Source: Clostridiales bacterium (GTDB taxonomy: Bacteria; Bacillota; Clostridia; Christensenellales; Borkfalkiaceae). Taken from it: a stretch of 38,850 nucleotides of DNA. Positions within the stretch are counted from its first letter, which is position 1; each line of letters opens with the position of its first letter. A program made the position numbers and the translations under genes. The notes beneath the pieces are model-generated. The model saw only the letters and a program-made list of their open reading frames with translations. It was not told the DNA's origin and searched no databases. The stretch covers positions 1 to 38,850 of the forward strand of contig SVIT01000006.1 in the NCBI GenBank assembly GCA_015069365.1, given 5' to 3'. This document shows positions 23,286 to 32,617 of the stretch, piece by piece.

Positions 23286-24284
23286 ATGGATTTACATTCG
23301 TTACTTTTTGAACCGCCGGGGATTACGATCTTCGGAATGAAAATTTATGCTTATGCGCTGATCATTGTAAGCGGTATGTTAGCGGCGTTTTTTGTTATTT
23401 CGTTGCTGTTCAAGCGCAGAAATATGTCGCCAGACCTGTTTTTGACGTATTTTGTGATTGCGTTGCCTATCGCGATTGTGACGACTCGTCTATTTTATTG
23501 TATTACGGACGGTTTGCCCATTTCACAGTGGTTTAGTTTTGAATCGATTCGTCAAGGAGGTCTTTCCATCGTCGGGGGAATTATCGGCGGGGCAGCCAGC
23601 GTAGTCGCTATTTCCTATTTTAAGAAAGTCAACTTTTTCCGTGCGGGAGATTGTATTGTCGTTGGGTTGCTCCTTGCGCAATCTATCGGGCGCTGGGGGA
23701 ATTTTGCCAACCAGGAAGTATACGGCGGCTTGGTGACAAACCCTTCCTTGCAATTCTTTCCGATTGCGGTGTATATCGAGAAACAAGAGGCTTGGCATTA
23801 TGCGTTCTTCTTCTATGAAAGTATGGTCACGCTGACGGCGGCGATCTTGATGTTCATCAATGCATGGTTCAACACGAAAAAACCGAACGGTATCAATACC
23901 GCGTGCTATTTTATCGTGTATGGACTGACCCGTTCGATTATGGAACCTTTGCGCGACCAAAGCTTTATTTTGGGCAACGGCATACCTTGGTCTTTGGTAT
24001 TCTCGATCTTGATGTTCGTTGCTGGGGTGGCACTGCTTGTTACTTTGCTTATTCTCAATGTGAAAAAAGAGGGCAAGGTGATCGGTTCGCTGAATGGCGA
24101 TCCGTACGGTATCACGAAATTTATCGGGGATACGAAAGAGGAAAAGGCGTACTTTAATTCTATCAACGCGATGTGTTCGATCTATCCCGAAAATTTTGAG
24201 GAAAAACCGATCGAGGGAAAGAAGAAAAAAGAAGAAAGTCCCACAGATGAAAAGACAGACGAAAAGACGGAGGATGAACAATGA
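23286..24284 (+). CDS. lgt: Prolipoprotein diacylglyceryl transferase
   Basis: Lgt attaches diacylglycerol to the lipobox Cys of exported prolipoproteins, the first step of lipoprotein maturation. The 332-residue protein has about seven membrane segments and the Lgt signature GRWGNFANQEVYGG. RQGGLSIVGGIIGG and a C-terminal YGLTRSIMEPLRDQ segment are also present. The last ~55 residues form a charged Lys/Glu/Asp tail not needed by the family. The start has AAAGGAGAAAGAAA upstream. It overlaps pncB by 4 bases (ATGA). It shares an operon with lspA, the next enzyme in the lipoprotein pathway. Confidence 0.97.
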   Translation: MDLHSLLFEPPGITIFGMKIYAYALIIVSGMLAAFFVISLLFKRRNMSPDLFLTYFVIALPIAIVTTRLFYCITDGLPISQWFSFESIRQGGLSIVGGIIGGAASVVAISYFKKVNFFRAGDCIVVGLLLAQSIGRWGNFANQEVYGGLVTNPSLQFFPIAVYIEKQEAWHYAFFFYESMVTLTAAILMFINAWFNTKKPNGINTACYFIVYGLTRSIMEPLRDQSFILGNGIPWSLVFSILMFVAGVALLVTLLILNVKKEGKVIGSLNGDPYGITKFIGDTKEEKAYFNSINAMCSIYPENFEEKPIEGKKKKEESPTDEKTDEKTEDEQ

Positions 24285-25744
24285 GAAATCTTACGCTATT
24301 GACCGATTTGTATCAGTTGACGATGGGCTATGGCTTTTATAAAAACGGAAAACATGAGGAAACGGTTACGTTTGATTTGTTTTTCCGCCGTAAAGAACTC
24401 ATCAGTTATTCGATTGCCGCTGGGTTAGAGCAGGCGATGGATTATCTTTTGAACTGGCGTTTTGACGAGGAGGATATTGCATACCTGCGCTCGTTAAATC
24501 TCTTTGATGAGGGGTTCTTGGAATATTTGAAGAATATGCGTTTCACAGGGGACGTGTATGCGGTGAAAGAGGGCGAACCCGTTTTCCCCAGCGAACCGAT
24601 CCTGACGATAAAAGCCCCCTTGATCCAGGCGCAGTTTGCGGAAACGGCTCTTTTGAATATCATCAACCATCAGACTTTGATCGCGACGAAATCCTCAAAG
24701 ATTTGCCGTGCGACGGGCGGTAAGGGTGTAGTGATGGAGTTCGGACTCCGACGTGCGCAAGGTCCCGACGCAGGGATCTATGGTGCAAGAGCGGCGATTA
24801 TCGGCGGCTGTTCGTCCACCTCTAACGTGATTGCAGGGCAGATGTTCGACGTGCCCGTGGCAGGGACGATGGCGCATAGTTTCGTCATGGATTACCCGAC
24901 CGAATACGAGGCGTTCCGTGCGTATGCAAACGCATATCCTGACAGCTGTATGCTGTTGGTAGATACTTACGATACGCTGAGAAGCGGCGTACCGAATGCC
25001 ATCAAGGTTTTCAAGGAATTGAAAGCGGAAGGGCATACCCCTAAGGGGATTCGTCTGGACAGCGGCGACTTGGCATATCTTTCCAAGAAAGCACGAAAAA
25101 TGTTAGATGAGGCAGGCTTCCCCGAGGCAATGATTTGCGTTTCGGGGGACTTGGACGAGCGTTTGATCAATTCCCTCTTACAGCAGGGGGCGAAGATTGA
25201 CAGTTGGGGAATCGGGACGAAATTGATCACCTCAGAAGATTTGCCGTCGCTTGGCGGTGTATATAAACTTTCGTCTATTATCGGTGAAAACGGGGAAGTT
25301 ACGCCGAAAATCAAGCTTTCGGACAACACCGTAAAAATTACCAACCCTGGGTTTAAGTGCTTGTACCGTTTGTATGACAAAGAAAACGATATGGCGATTG
25401 CCGATCTGATTACACTTCATGACGAGGAGATCAAAGCCGACGAGCCATTGACCATTTTCCATCCCGTGGAGACTTGGAAACGGCACGAGGTGGAGGATTT
25501 CCGCGTAGAACCGTTACAGCATACTATTGTCAAAGATGGGAAGCTTGTGTATGAATTCCCTCATATCAAAGAAGTACAGGCATATTCGAAGAAACAGCTC
25601 GCGAAGTTCTGGGAGGAATATTTGCGTTTGGATCTTCCTCATCTTTATCGCGTTGACCTTTCGACGAAACTGCACGCGCTTAAGAGCGATATGATCGGGA
25701 CCATTCGAGAAAAGAACGCAAAAAAGGATAAGGGTAAGAAATGA
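24281..25744 (+). CDS. pncB: Nicotinate phosphoribosyltransferase
   Basis: This enzyme converts nicotinate and PRPP to NaMN in NAD salvage. The 487-residue protein begins with LTLLTDLYQLTMGYGFY and has the family segments VMEFGLRRAQGPDAG, MAHSFVMDYPTEYEAF and IRLDSGDLAYLSKKARKMLD. Later it has ICVSGDLDE and SWGIGTKLITS. The His in MAHSF is the likely phosphorylated residue. The start overlaps lgt and the stop overlaps lspA (ATGA both times), so the three genes are translationally coupled. Confidence 0.96.
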   Translation: MRNLTLLTDLYQLTMGYGFYKNGKHEETVTFDLFFRRKELISYSIAAGLEQAMDYLLNWRFDEEDIAYLRSLNLFDEGFLEYLKNMRFTGDVYAVKEGEPVFPSEPILTIKAPLIQAQFAETALLNIINHQTLIATKSSKICRATGGKGVVMEFGLRRAQGPDAGIYGARAAIIGGCSSTSNVIAGQMFDVPVAGTMAHSFVMDYPTEYEAFRAYANAYPDSCMLLVDTYDTLRSGVPNAIKVFKELKAEGHTPKGIRLDSGDLAYLSKKARKMLDEAGFPEAMICVSGDLDERLINSLLQQGAKIDSWGIGTKLITSEDLPSLGGVYKLSSIIGENGEVTPKIKLSDNTVKITNPGFKCLYRLYDKENDMAIADLITLHDEEIKADEPLTIFHPVETWKRHEVEDFRVEPLQHTIVKDGKLVYEFPHIKEVQAYSKKQLAKFWEEYLRLDLPHLYRVDLSTKLHALKSDMIGTIREKNAKKDKGKK

Positions 25745-26442
25745 AAAAAGAGTTAAAAACGGAGCAAAAGGAATACAGCCTGAAAGGGTCCTGCCTTTGG
25801 GGGTTGTTGCTGTTCGGGGTTTTGTTGCTAGTGGATATGCTGACCAAAATTTTCGCAGACGCATATTTCTCGCAGCCTGACGCTCCTGAAAGAGTTGCAA
25901 TCATTCCAGAGTATTTGGAACTGTGTATTGCGAGAAACAGAGGGATTTCGTTCAGTATGGGTTCGACGGCGACGCCTGCCGCTAAAATCGGTTTAATCGT
26001 GGCTACGTGCGTTATGTTCGTGGCGATCGGTTGGTATTATTTCAAAACGGATAAACGCCGTACTTGGGTGCGCGTTGCGCTCGTTTTAATCGTCGCAGGC
26101 GGTATCGGGAATTTGATCGACAGAGTTTACTACCGTGTATGGGACCCTGCTTCTTTCCCTGCAGGCGTGCGCGATATGGTGCGATTGAAGATTTTTATCT
26201 TCGATTTCGGCGTTTGCAATTTTGCAGACTTCTTCATTGTCGGCGGGGCGATCGTGTTGATTTTGGCGATTTTATTCTTCGACGGCGCGGCTATGTTCCC
26301 TTTGACGAAAAAGTATAAGGCTTTGGCGGAAGAAGAGAGGGCAAAGGAAGAAGCGAAAGAAGCGGAAAAATCCAAAAAGGCGGCGGAAAAAGCGCGCGAA
26401 AAAGCGGCGGCTCGCCAAGAAAATCAAGAAAAGAAGGAATAA
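25741..26442 (+). CDS. lspA: Lipoprotein signal peptidase (SPase II) with charged C-terminal extension
   Basis: LspA removes the signal peptide of lipid-modified prolipoproteins. The conserved blocks are LVDMLTKIF, ARNRGISFSM, GGIGNLIDRV (catalytic Asp about 127) and CNFADFFIVGG (catalytic Asp about 163), within four membrane segments. The family is usually 150-170 residues long. This protein has 233, because a 50-residue Lys/Glu/Ala tail, probably a coiled coil in the cytoplasm, follows the last membrane segment. It works directly after Lgt, two genes upstream. Confidence 0.95.
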   Translation: MKKELKTEQKEYSLKGSCLWGLLLFGVLLLVDMLTKIFADAYFSQPDAPERVAIIPEYLELCIARNRGISFSMGSTATPAAKIGLIVATCVMFVAIGWYYFKTDKRRTWVRVALVLIVAGGIGNLIDRVYYRVWDPASFPAGVRDMVRLKIFIFDFGVCNFADFFIVGGAIVLILAILFFDGAAMFPLTKKYKALAEEERAKEEAKEAEKSKKAAEKAREKAAARQENQEKKE

Positions 26443-26448
26443 CGTACG

Positions 26449-27387
26449 ATGGAACAGCGCCTGTTTGTAGCGGAAGAAACCTATAAACGTCTGGACGTGT
26501 TTTTGAGCGACCAGACGGAGGATTTCACGCGTTCTCGTCTTAAAAAATTGATCGAAGAGGGGAACGTAACCGTTAACGGAAGACAAACGGGCAAGGCAGG
26601 TACGGAAATAAAGGCGGGAGACGAGGTAATCGTCACCGTGCCCGAGGCGGTGGAATATTCCGCGCAGCCTGAAAATATCCCCATCGACATTATATATGAG
26701 GACGAGGATATTGCCGTTGTCAACAAAAGGCAGGGCATGACGGTACACGCTGGGAATGGGAACGAGAATGGGACTTTGGTCAACGCGCTGTTATACGCTT
26801 TGGATAAGCTGAGCGGCATCGGCGGAGTGCTTCGTCCAGGGATTGTGCACCGCATCGACAAGGATACGTCAGGGCTTTTGGTTGTGGCGAAAAATGACAA
26901 GGCGCACGTTTCGCTCGCTTCGCAAATTGCGCAAAAGACCTGTCATAGGAGCTATTATGCCCTTTTGGAAGGGAGCTTGAAAGAGGATAGCGGGCGGGTT
27001 TGCACGGACATCGGCCGTTCTCCCGTCGACCGTTTGAAAATGGCGGTGCTGCCCGAGGGAAAGGGGAAGATTGCCGTTACCGATTATGAGGTGATATGCA
27101 GGTTTGGCACGGAGTTTACCTTTTGTCGGTTCGATTTGCACACGGGCAGGACTCACCAGATCAGAGTGCACGCAAAGCATCTCTCTCATCCAATCGTAGG
27201 CGATCCCGTATATGGGTATAAGAAACAAAAAATCAAGGCGGACGGGCAACTGCTGCATGCGTTTAGATTAGAGCTAACGCATCCGAGAACGGGAGAGAGA
27301 ATGACGTTCAACGCGCCCATGCCCCCTGCTTTTGAAGAAATTATGGAAAAATTGCGCCGTCAGTACGGCGTGGATTACAAAATATAA
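26449..27387 (+). CDS. RluA/RluD-family rRNA pseudouridine synthase
   Basis: A 312-residue enzyme with an N-terminal S4 RNA-binding domain (RLDVFLSDQTEDFTRSRLKKL to VTVNGR). The catalytic domain carries the motif RIDKDTSGLLVVAKN (catalytic Asp in R-x-D). HTGRTHQIRVH and HPIVGDPVYG follow, both typical of RluA-type synthases. RluD-like genes often lie next to lspA, as here. Exact target uridines are not decided by sequence. It starts 6 bases after lspA. Confidence 0.94.
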   Translation: MEQRLFVAEETYKRLDVFLSDQTEDFTRSRLKKLIEEGNVTVNGRQTGKAGTEIKAGDEVIVTVPEAVEYSAQPENIPIDIIYEDEDIAVVNKRQGMTVHAGNGNENGTLVNALLYALDKLSGIGGVLRPGIVHRIDKDTSGLLVVAKNDKAHVSLASQIAQKTCHRSYYALLEGSLKEDSGRVCTDIGRSPVDRLKMAVLPEGKGKIAVTDYEVICRFGTEFTFCRFDLHTGRTHQIRVHAKHLSHPIVGDPVYGYKKQKIKADGQLLHAFRLELTHPRTGERMTFNAPMPPAFEEIMEKLRRQYGVDYKI

Positions 27388-27398
27388 GGAGAATGGAT

Positions 27399-27722
27399 AT
27401 GGCAACGAAGAAAGTGAAAGTTAAAAAGACGAAAACGGTTACAAGAACAAGCAGTCAGACGAATTTGGTGCGTTTGTGCGCATACATAGCGCTGTTGATT
27501 GCGGCAACGTTATTCCTTGTAAATGGGCTCTTAGGGCTTTTGGAAGTGGCTGGTATGGGGAAACTCATTTCCGTACTTGGGTTTATAGGCAAGGTTTGTC
27601 TTGCTGTCGGGATTGTATTCCCTGCGTATGATTACACCTGCGGTAAAAAACGGATTTGGCGGGTGTTGTTTTGGGTTGCAGTCGCTGTTTATCTGCTCGG
27701 TTGCGTATTCGGCGTTATCTAA
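27399..27722 (+). CDS. Small three-TM membrane protein of unknown function
   Basis: A 107-residue product with a Lys/Thr-rich hydrophilic N-terminus (KKVKVKKTKTVTRTSS) followed by three hydrophobic segments. The start at 27399 has AAGGAG 7 bases before it; the ATG at 27393 is too close to that site. It is the last gene of the lgt operon by spacing. No family recognised. Confidence 0.65.
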   Translation: MATKKVKVKKTKTVTRTSSQTNLVRLCAYIALLIAATLFLVNGLLGLLEVAGMGKLISVLGFIGKVCLAVGIVFPAYDYTCGKKRIWRVLFWVAVAVYLLGCVFGVI

Positions 27723-27749
27723 GTAAATTTTCACGGTAATAAAAACAGT

Positions 27750-29072
27750 ATGTTAAAAATCAGCAAAGTAAAACGCAATTCCATTGCCAAAGAGCTTGGT
27801 TTGGAAGTCGGAGACGAGATTATCGCCTTCGATGGTTTTGCTTGCGAGGACGAGCTGGATTATCTGTATTATTGCGAAACGGACGGTTTTTCCATGACCG
27901 TCGAGGATCATCGCAGCGGAGAGCAAGCAACGTTGGAGATTGAAAAGGACGAGGGGGAGGATTTGGGCCTTTCGTTTGAAAAGAACGAAAAAATCCGTAC
28001 TTGCCACAACCGTTGCGTGTTTTGTTTCGTCGATCAAATGCCCAAGGGAATGCGAGAAAGTCTGTACGTGAAAGACGACGATTACGGTATGAGTTTTTCC
28101 TGCGGGAACTTCGTTACCCTTACCAACTTGCCTGACGAGGGGTTGGAGAGGATTATACGGCTGAAACTGTCTCCCTTATACGTTTCCGTGCATACGATGA
28201 ATCCGCAATTAAGGGTAAAATTATTGCGAAACCGTTTCGCTGGAAAAATCGTCGAACAGATTGACCGCCTTGTGAAAGGCGGGGTGGAAATGCACTGTCA
28301 GGCGGTGCTTGTGCCTGGGGAAAACGACGGAGAGGAACTTGCTTACACGGCGAGGGAACTGTTCAAATACTACCCTGCCGTTCGCGACCTTGCTTGCGTA
28401 CCGACGGGGATTACCAAATACCGCGAGGGACTGTATCCCATTCCTGACGTGGATAAGGAGTACAGCGAAAAACTGCTCGATCTTGTCGATCGTTTGAATG
28501 GGGAATTCGGGGTAGATTTCCTATTGCCTGCCGACGAATATTTCGTCAAAGCGGAGCGGCCGTTTAAAGAAGTGGGGTTTTACGGCGATTTCGAACAGAT
28601 CGAAAATGGGATCGGTATGACGGCGAAGTTTGTTTCCGAGGTGTATGCTGCCTTGGAAGAATTGCCGAAGACGGTCTTGAAAAAGAGAAAAAAGAGTCTT
28701 GTCATCAGCGGGGTCAGCGCGGAGAAAGTAAATAGAACACTGACTGTATCCTGCATGGAAAAGATAGACGGTTTAGAGGTGGACGTTTTACCGATTGTCA
28801 ACGAATTTTTCGGTTCAACCGTTACCTGTACCGGTCTTTTGACGGGAAAGGACATTTTTTCGGCGGTGAAAGCGTATCGGGAAAAGGGCGGTACGTTTGA
28901 TGAAATCGTGTTGCCAGCGAACACGTTGAAAGAATTTGAGGACGTGTTTTTATGCGGTATGACGCTGGACGAATTGAAGAAGAATTTGGATTTTGAAAAT
29001 ATCCGTATCAACCGCGAGGGCGGTTACGGTTTGGTCGAGATTTTTTCGACGGTGGCAAAAACAAGAAGATAG
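27750..29072 (+). CDS. DUF512 family protein: PDZ-like domain plus radical-SAM-like Cys motif
   Basis: The 440-residue protein starts with a PDZ-like segment (SKVKRNSIAKELGLEVGDEII). The Cys cluster CHNRCVFCFVDQMPKGMR (near residue 90) follows, of the C-x3-C-x2-C type that binds an iron-sulfur cluster in radical SAM enzymes. The C-terminal part has VPTGITKYREGLYPI and TGLLTGKDIF, features of the DUF512 domain. These proteins sit just before der in many Clostridia, as here (11-base gap). A role linked to ribosome or RNA maturation is a guess from neighbours. No ribosome site stands out at the start. Confidence 0.9.
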   Translation: MLKISKVKRNSIAKELGLEVGDEIIAFDGFACEDELDYLYYCETDGFSMTVEDHRSGEQATLEIEKDEGEDLGLSFEKNEKIRTCHNRCVFCFVDQMPKGMRESLYVKDDDYGMSFSCGNFVTLTNLPDEGLERIIRLKLSPLYVSVHTMNPQLRVKLLRNRFAGKIVEQIDRLVKGGVEMHCQAVLVPGENDGEELAYTARELFKYYPAVRDLACVPTGITKYREGLYPIPDVDKEYSEKLLDLVDRLNGEFGVDFLLPADEYFVKAERPFKEVGFYGDFEQIENGIGMTAKFVSEVYAALEELPKTVLKKRKKSLVISGVSAEKVNRTLTVSCMEKIDGLEVDVLPIVNEFFGSTVTCTGLLTGKDIFSAVKAYREKGGTFDEIVLPANTLKEFEDVFLCGMTLDELKKNLDFENIRINREGGYGLVEIFSTVAKTRR

Positions 29073-29083
29073 GAGGAGAGAAT

Positions 29084-30397
29084 ATGGCAAATCCTTTGGT
29101 GGCGTTGGTAGGTAGACCCAACGTAGGAAAAAGTACTTTTTTCAACAAAGTAGCTGGGCGGAAAATTTCCATTACGGAAGACAGACCCGGTGTTACGCGC
29201 GATCGTCTTTATACGGATGCGGTCTGGCGGGATAAGCATTTTACTATGGTAGATACGGGCGGTATCGAGCTGAAATCGGAAGACATCATGTGGAAAGAGA
29301 TCGCAAAGCAGGCGGACGTTGCGATCGAGACGGCGGACGTTATTTTGTTCTTCACGGACGGACGTGAGGGATTGCATCCGTCCGATTATGACGTGGCGGA
29401 TATTTTGCGCCGCAGTAAAAAACCAGTTATTTTGGTCGTGAATAAGATTGATAATTATTCGCCTGAAAAGATTTTTGAGTTCTATTCTTTGGGGCTTGGC
29501 GAACCGTTTGCGATTTCGGCGGAACATTCTCAAGGGATCGGCGACGTATTGGACGAGGCGATTCAGCATTTCCCCGATACGACGGAAGAACCCGTGCCCT
29601 CGCTGAAAATTGCCGTTGTCGGGAAACCGAATGCGGGGAAATCCAGCTTGGTCAATAAGATTCTCGGCAGTGAGAGAAGTATCGTTACACCCATGGCAGG
29701 TACGACGCGAGACGCGATTGATACGCTGTTTTACCGTGGGGATAAGGCGTATACGATCATTGATACAGCAGGGATTAGAAAGAAGAAAAACGTGGATGAC
29801 GACGTGGAATATTACAGCAATATGCGTGCGTTTGACGCAGTGCGCCGCAGTGACGTTTGTTTGCTGGTCGTGGACAGCGCGGAGGGATTGACGGAACAAG
29901 ACGTCAAAATCATCGGGTACGTGCATGAGCAGGGCAAACCGTCCGTGATCGTCATGAATAAGTGGGATTTGATTGAAAAGGATACGCATACCGTCAACCG
30001 TTTTGAGGAACAGTTGAAAGAGGATTTGAAATTCATGGATTATTATAAGTCTATCTATATTTCCGCAAAGACTGGGCAGCGCGTTGAAAAGCTGCTCGCG
30101 GCGGCGGAAGAAGTGTATGCGCATGCGTCTTTCCGTGTTCCGACGGGGGAACTCAACGATTTGATCGGGGATGCGGTGCGTTTGCAAGAACCGCCGTCTT
30201 ATCTTGGGCGCCGTATGCGTGTGTTCTTCTCTTCGCAGGTTGCGGTGCGTCCGCCTGTGTTCGTGCTGCACGTCAATGACGAGGGATTGCTGCATTTCTC
30301 TTATCAGAGATATTTGGAGAATACCATTCGCCGTGCGTATGATTTTTCAGGAACGCCGATTAAGGTTACGGTACGCGAGAAAAAGGACGAAGATTGA
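29084..30397 (+). CDS. der: Ribosome assembly GTPase Der (EngA)
   Basis: Der is an essential GTPase with two G domains in tandem that acts in 50S subunit assembly. Domain 1 has LVGRPNVGKSTFFNKV, DRPGVTRDR, DTGG and NKID. Domain 2 has VVGKPNAGKSSLVNKI, AGTTRDAID, DTAG and NKWD. The KH-like C-terminal domain ends in YDFSGTPIKVTVREKK. Length of 437 is standard. The ribosome site AGGAGGAGA is strong. Confidence 0.98.
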   Translation: MANPLVALVGRPNVGKSTFFNKVAGRKISITEDRPGVTRDRLYTDAVWRDKHFTMVDTGGIELKSEDIMWKEIAKQADVAIETADVILFFTDGREGLHPSDYDVADILRRSKKPVILVVNKIDNYSPEKIFEFYSLGLGEPFAISAEHSQGIGDVLDEAIQHFPDTTEEPVPSLKIAVVGKPNAGKSSLVNKILGSERSIVTPMAGTTRDAIDTLFYRGDKAYTIIDTAGIRKKKNVDDDVEYYSNMRAFDAVRRSDVCLLVVDSAEGLTEQDVKIIGYVHEQGKPSVIVMNKWDLIEKDTHTVNRFEEQLKEDLKFMDYYKSIYISAKTGQRVEKLLAAAEEVYAHASFRVPTGELNDLIGDAVRLQEPPSYLGRRMRVFFSSQVAVRPPVFVLHVNDEGLLHFSYQRYLENTIRRAYDFSGTPIKVTVREKKDED

Positions 30398-30485
30398 CAA
30401 GATGAGCTTGCTCTGCCTTAGTGTTTTTTTATACATTTTTAAGGCGGTTTCGTCACATCGCTCACATCACTAAAAAGGTTTGATT

Positions 30486-31211
30486 ATGAAAGAATTTTCT
30501 TTGGCGCAAAATTGGTGGCAACTTGTTTTGATTGCGATTGTCTGTTACTTGATCGGGTGCTTTAACTTTGCACGCGCGATTTCCCGCGCAAAGAAACAGG
30601 ATATCACCAAGATGGGCAGCGGCAATCCAGGCACTATGAATATGATGCGGGAGTTTGGAATAAAAATCGGCGCGCTCACCTTTATCTGCGACGTATTAAA
30701 AGGGGGGATCCCTGCCTTGATCGCCTATTTTGTCTACCGCGGTTATCTGTTCTCGGGAACGGTAGTCGTCGTATCCGACTTCATGCGGTATTTCTGCGGA
30801 GTTTGGGTGATTGTCGGGCATATTTTTCCCGTCACGTCAAAATTCAAAGGCGGTAAAGGAATCGCCTCAATTTTGGGATTGTACTGGGTGTCCCTTTCCT
30901 GCGAAAATCTTTGGTGGATCGGGTTTGGGTTCTTAGTGATCATCGGTATGATTGCGTTTATCTATTTTGTCGAACTGGGGTCTCTGGGATCGCTGTTAGC
31001 GGTGACGGCGTTCAGTATCGCGCAGGGCGTAATCTTCGTGCTGAGATACAGCAAAATACCTTTCAACGCGTACACGGTATGCCTGTATATGCTGATACTT
31101 GCTCTTAACGTATTGGCATGGGGCGCGCATCATGCGAATATTAAACGGCTGTTTGCAGGGGAAGAACACAAAACGTCGTTGAAGAAAATGGTGCACAAGA
31201 AGAAAAACTAA
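30486..31211 (+). CDS. plsY: Glycerol-3-phosphate acyltransferase PlsY
   Basis: PlsY acylates glycerol 3-phosphate with acyl phosphate to start phospholipid synthesis. The 241-residue integral membrane protein has the family motifs GSGNPGTMNMMREFG and GHIFPVTSKFKGGKG, and several membrane segments. The start at 30486 is the first ATG, after AAAAAGG. Length and basic C-terminal tail (KKMVHKKKN) are a little above the family norm. It follows der, a common order in Clostridia. Confidence 0.95.
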   Translation: MKEFSLAQNWWQLVLIAIVCYLIGCFNFARAISRAKKQDITKMGSGNPGTMNMMREFGIKIGALTFICDVLKGGIPALIAYFVYRGYLFSGTVVVVSDFMRYFCGVWVIVGHIFPVTSKFKGGKGIASILGLYWVSLSCENLWWIGFGFLVIIGMIAFIYFVELGSLGSLLAVTAFSIAQGVIFVLRYSKIPFNAYTVCLYMLILALNVLAWGAHHANIKRLFAGEEHKTSLKKMVHKKKN

Positions 31212-31240
31212 TAAGCATAAATATAGAAGGGATTTTGGCT

Positions 31241-32596
31241 ATGAGAATTGTTATTATCGGGCTTGGTACGATAGGAAAAACGATTTTAAAGGTGCTTTCC
31301 AGTGAAAGCCACACCATCACGATCATTGATGAGAATAAGGATAAAATTGAAGAACTCATTGAAAAGTACGACGTTTTCGGGGTAGTTGGAAACGGTGCAT
31401 GTATGGGTATCCAAAGAGAGGCAAAGGTAAGAGACGCCGATCTTGTAATTTCCCTTACAGACAGCGACGAACTGAATATTTTTGCTTGTATGGTGGCAAG
31501 AAAAGTGGGAGCGAAGAATACGATCGCGCGCGTTAGAAACCCCGATTACAGCAAACAAATCGCGGAAATGAAAGAGGATTTGGGTATTTCCATGCTCGTC
31601 AATCCCGAAAAGGATACTGCAAATGAAATTTTCAACCTCATTAACTTACCCTCGATCGTGCAGGCGGAACGCTTTGCGAAAGGTAGAGTAATGCTAGTGG
31701 AAATTGTTGCGGAAAAGGGCTGTTCTTTAATTGGCGAAACGTTGATTTCCTTGGGAAAAAAGCTTTCCACCAAAGTGTTGATTTGCGCGGTGCAAAGAGG
31801 GACAGAGGTCTTTATTCCTGCGGGTACTTTCGAAATCAAAGAAGGGGATAAAATTCATTTTACGTCGGATGCAAATACTTTGGGCGCGTTTTTGGCGGAG
31901 ATCAATCTCGTGCAGTCCAGATTGAAAAAGATTATGATTGTCGGCGGCGGAAAAATCGGGCTTTATCTTGCGGAGCAACTTTCGAAAAATAAATATAAAA
32001 TCAAGCTATTGGAGGCAGACAAGGCGTACGCGGAAGAACTCGCTGAAGAATTGCCCCGCGTGACCGTCATTCACGGAAACGGCACCCAGCACGAGCTGTT
32101 GCTTGAAGAGGGGATCGAGGGCATGGACGCGTTTGTGGCGCTGACGAATATCGACGAGGAAAATATGATCGTGTCGATGTTCGCGAATAAAATGAACGTT
32201 AAAAAGACGATCACGCAGATCAAGAGCGACGATTTGTACGGCATGTTGGGAGAATTGGGGATTCAGAACACCGTCTCACCCACACACGTCGTTGCGAACA
32301 GAGTTGTCAGTTATATCCGCGCGCTGGCGAACAAGCGCGGCAGTAACGTGTTGACCCTTTCGCGTTTGGTAAATAATCAGGTAGAGGCCCTGGAATTCTT
32401 CGCAAAAAAGCAAGGGAAAATATATGATAAACCTTTGAAAGACCTGAAGATAAAAGAAAACTGTCTGATTGCATGCATTATCCGAGAAAGTCAGGTTATA
32501 ATCCCTGACGGTAATTCTTGCATTCAGCGTGGGGATAACGTAATCGTTGTAACGACGCATAAACAGTTTGATGATTTAATGGATATTTTCGCGTAA
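31241..32596 (+). CDS. trkA: Trk potassium uptake regulatory subunit TrkA
   Basis: A 451-residue peripheral protein with two Rossmann (RCK-N) domains. The first starts at RIVIIGLGTIGKTIL and the second at KIMIVGGGKIGLYLAE. Each is followed by a TrkA-C domain. It gates the TrkH channel by binding NAD(H) or nucleotides. The start is the ATG at 31241, 9 bases after GAAGGG; the TTG at 31235 is rejected. The trkH gene follows 21 bases later. Confidence 0.96.
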   Translation: MRIVIIGLGTIGKTILKVLSSESHTITIIDENKDKIEELIEKYDVFGVVGNGACMGIQREAKVRDADLVISLTDSDELNIFACMVARKVGAKNTIARVRNPDYSKQIAEMKEDLGISMLVNPEKDTANEIFNLINLPSIVQAERFAKGRVMLVEIVAEKGCSLIGETLISLGKKLSTKVLICAVQRGTEVFIPAGTFEIKEGDKIHFTSDANTLGAFLAEINLVQSRLKKIMIVGGGKIGLYLAEQLSKNKYKIKLLEADKAYAEELAEELPRVTVIHGNGTQHELLLEEGIEGMDAFVALTNIDEENMIVSMFANKMNVKKTITQIKSDDLYGMLGELGIQNTVSPTHVVANRVVSYIRALANKRGSNVLTLSRLVNNQVEALEFFAKKQGKIYDKPLKDLKIKENCLIACIIRESQVIIPDGNSCIQRGDNVIVVTTHKQFDDLMDIFA

Positions 32597-32617
32597 GGTA
32601 GAAAGTAAGGTGAAGAA

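Noticed and set aside
29024..30295. 423-codon open frame antisense to der
   Set aside because: It mirrors the highly conserved der gene; the translated sequence resembles no protein and has no start context.
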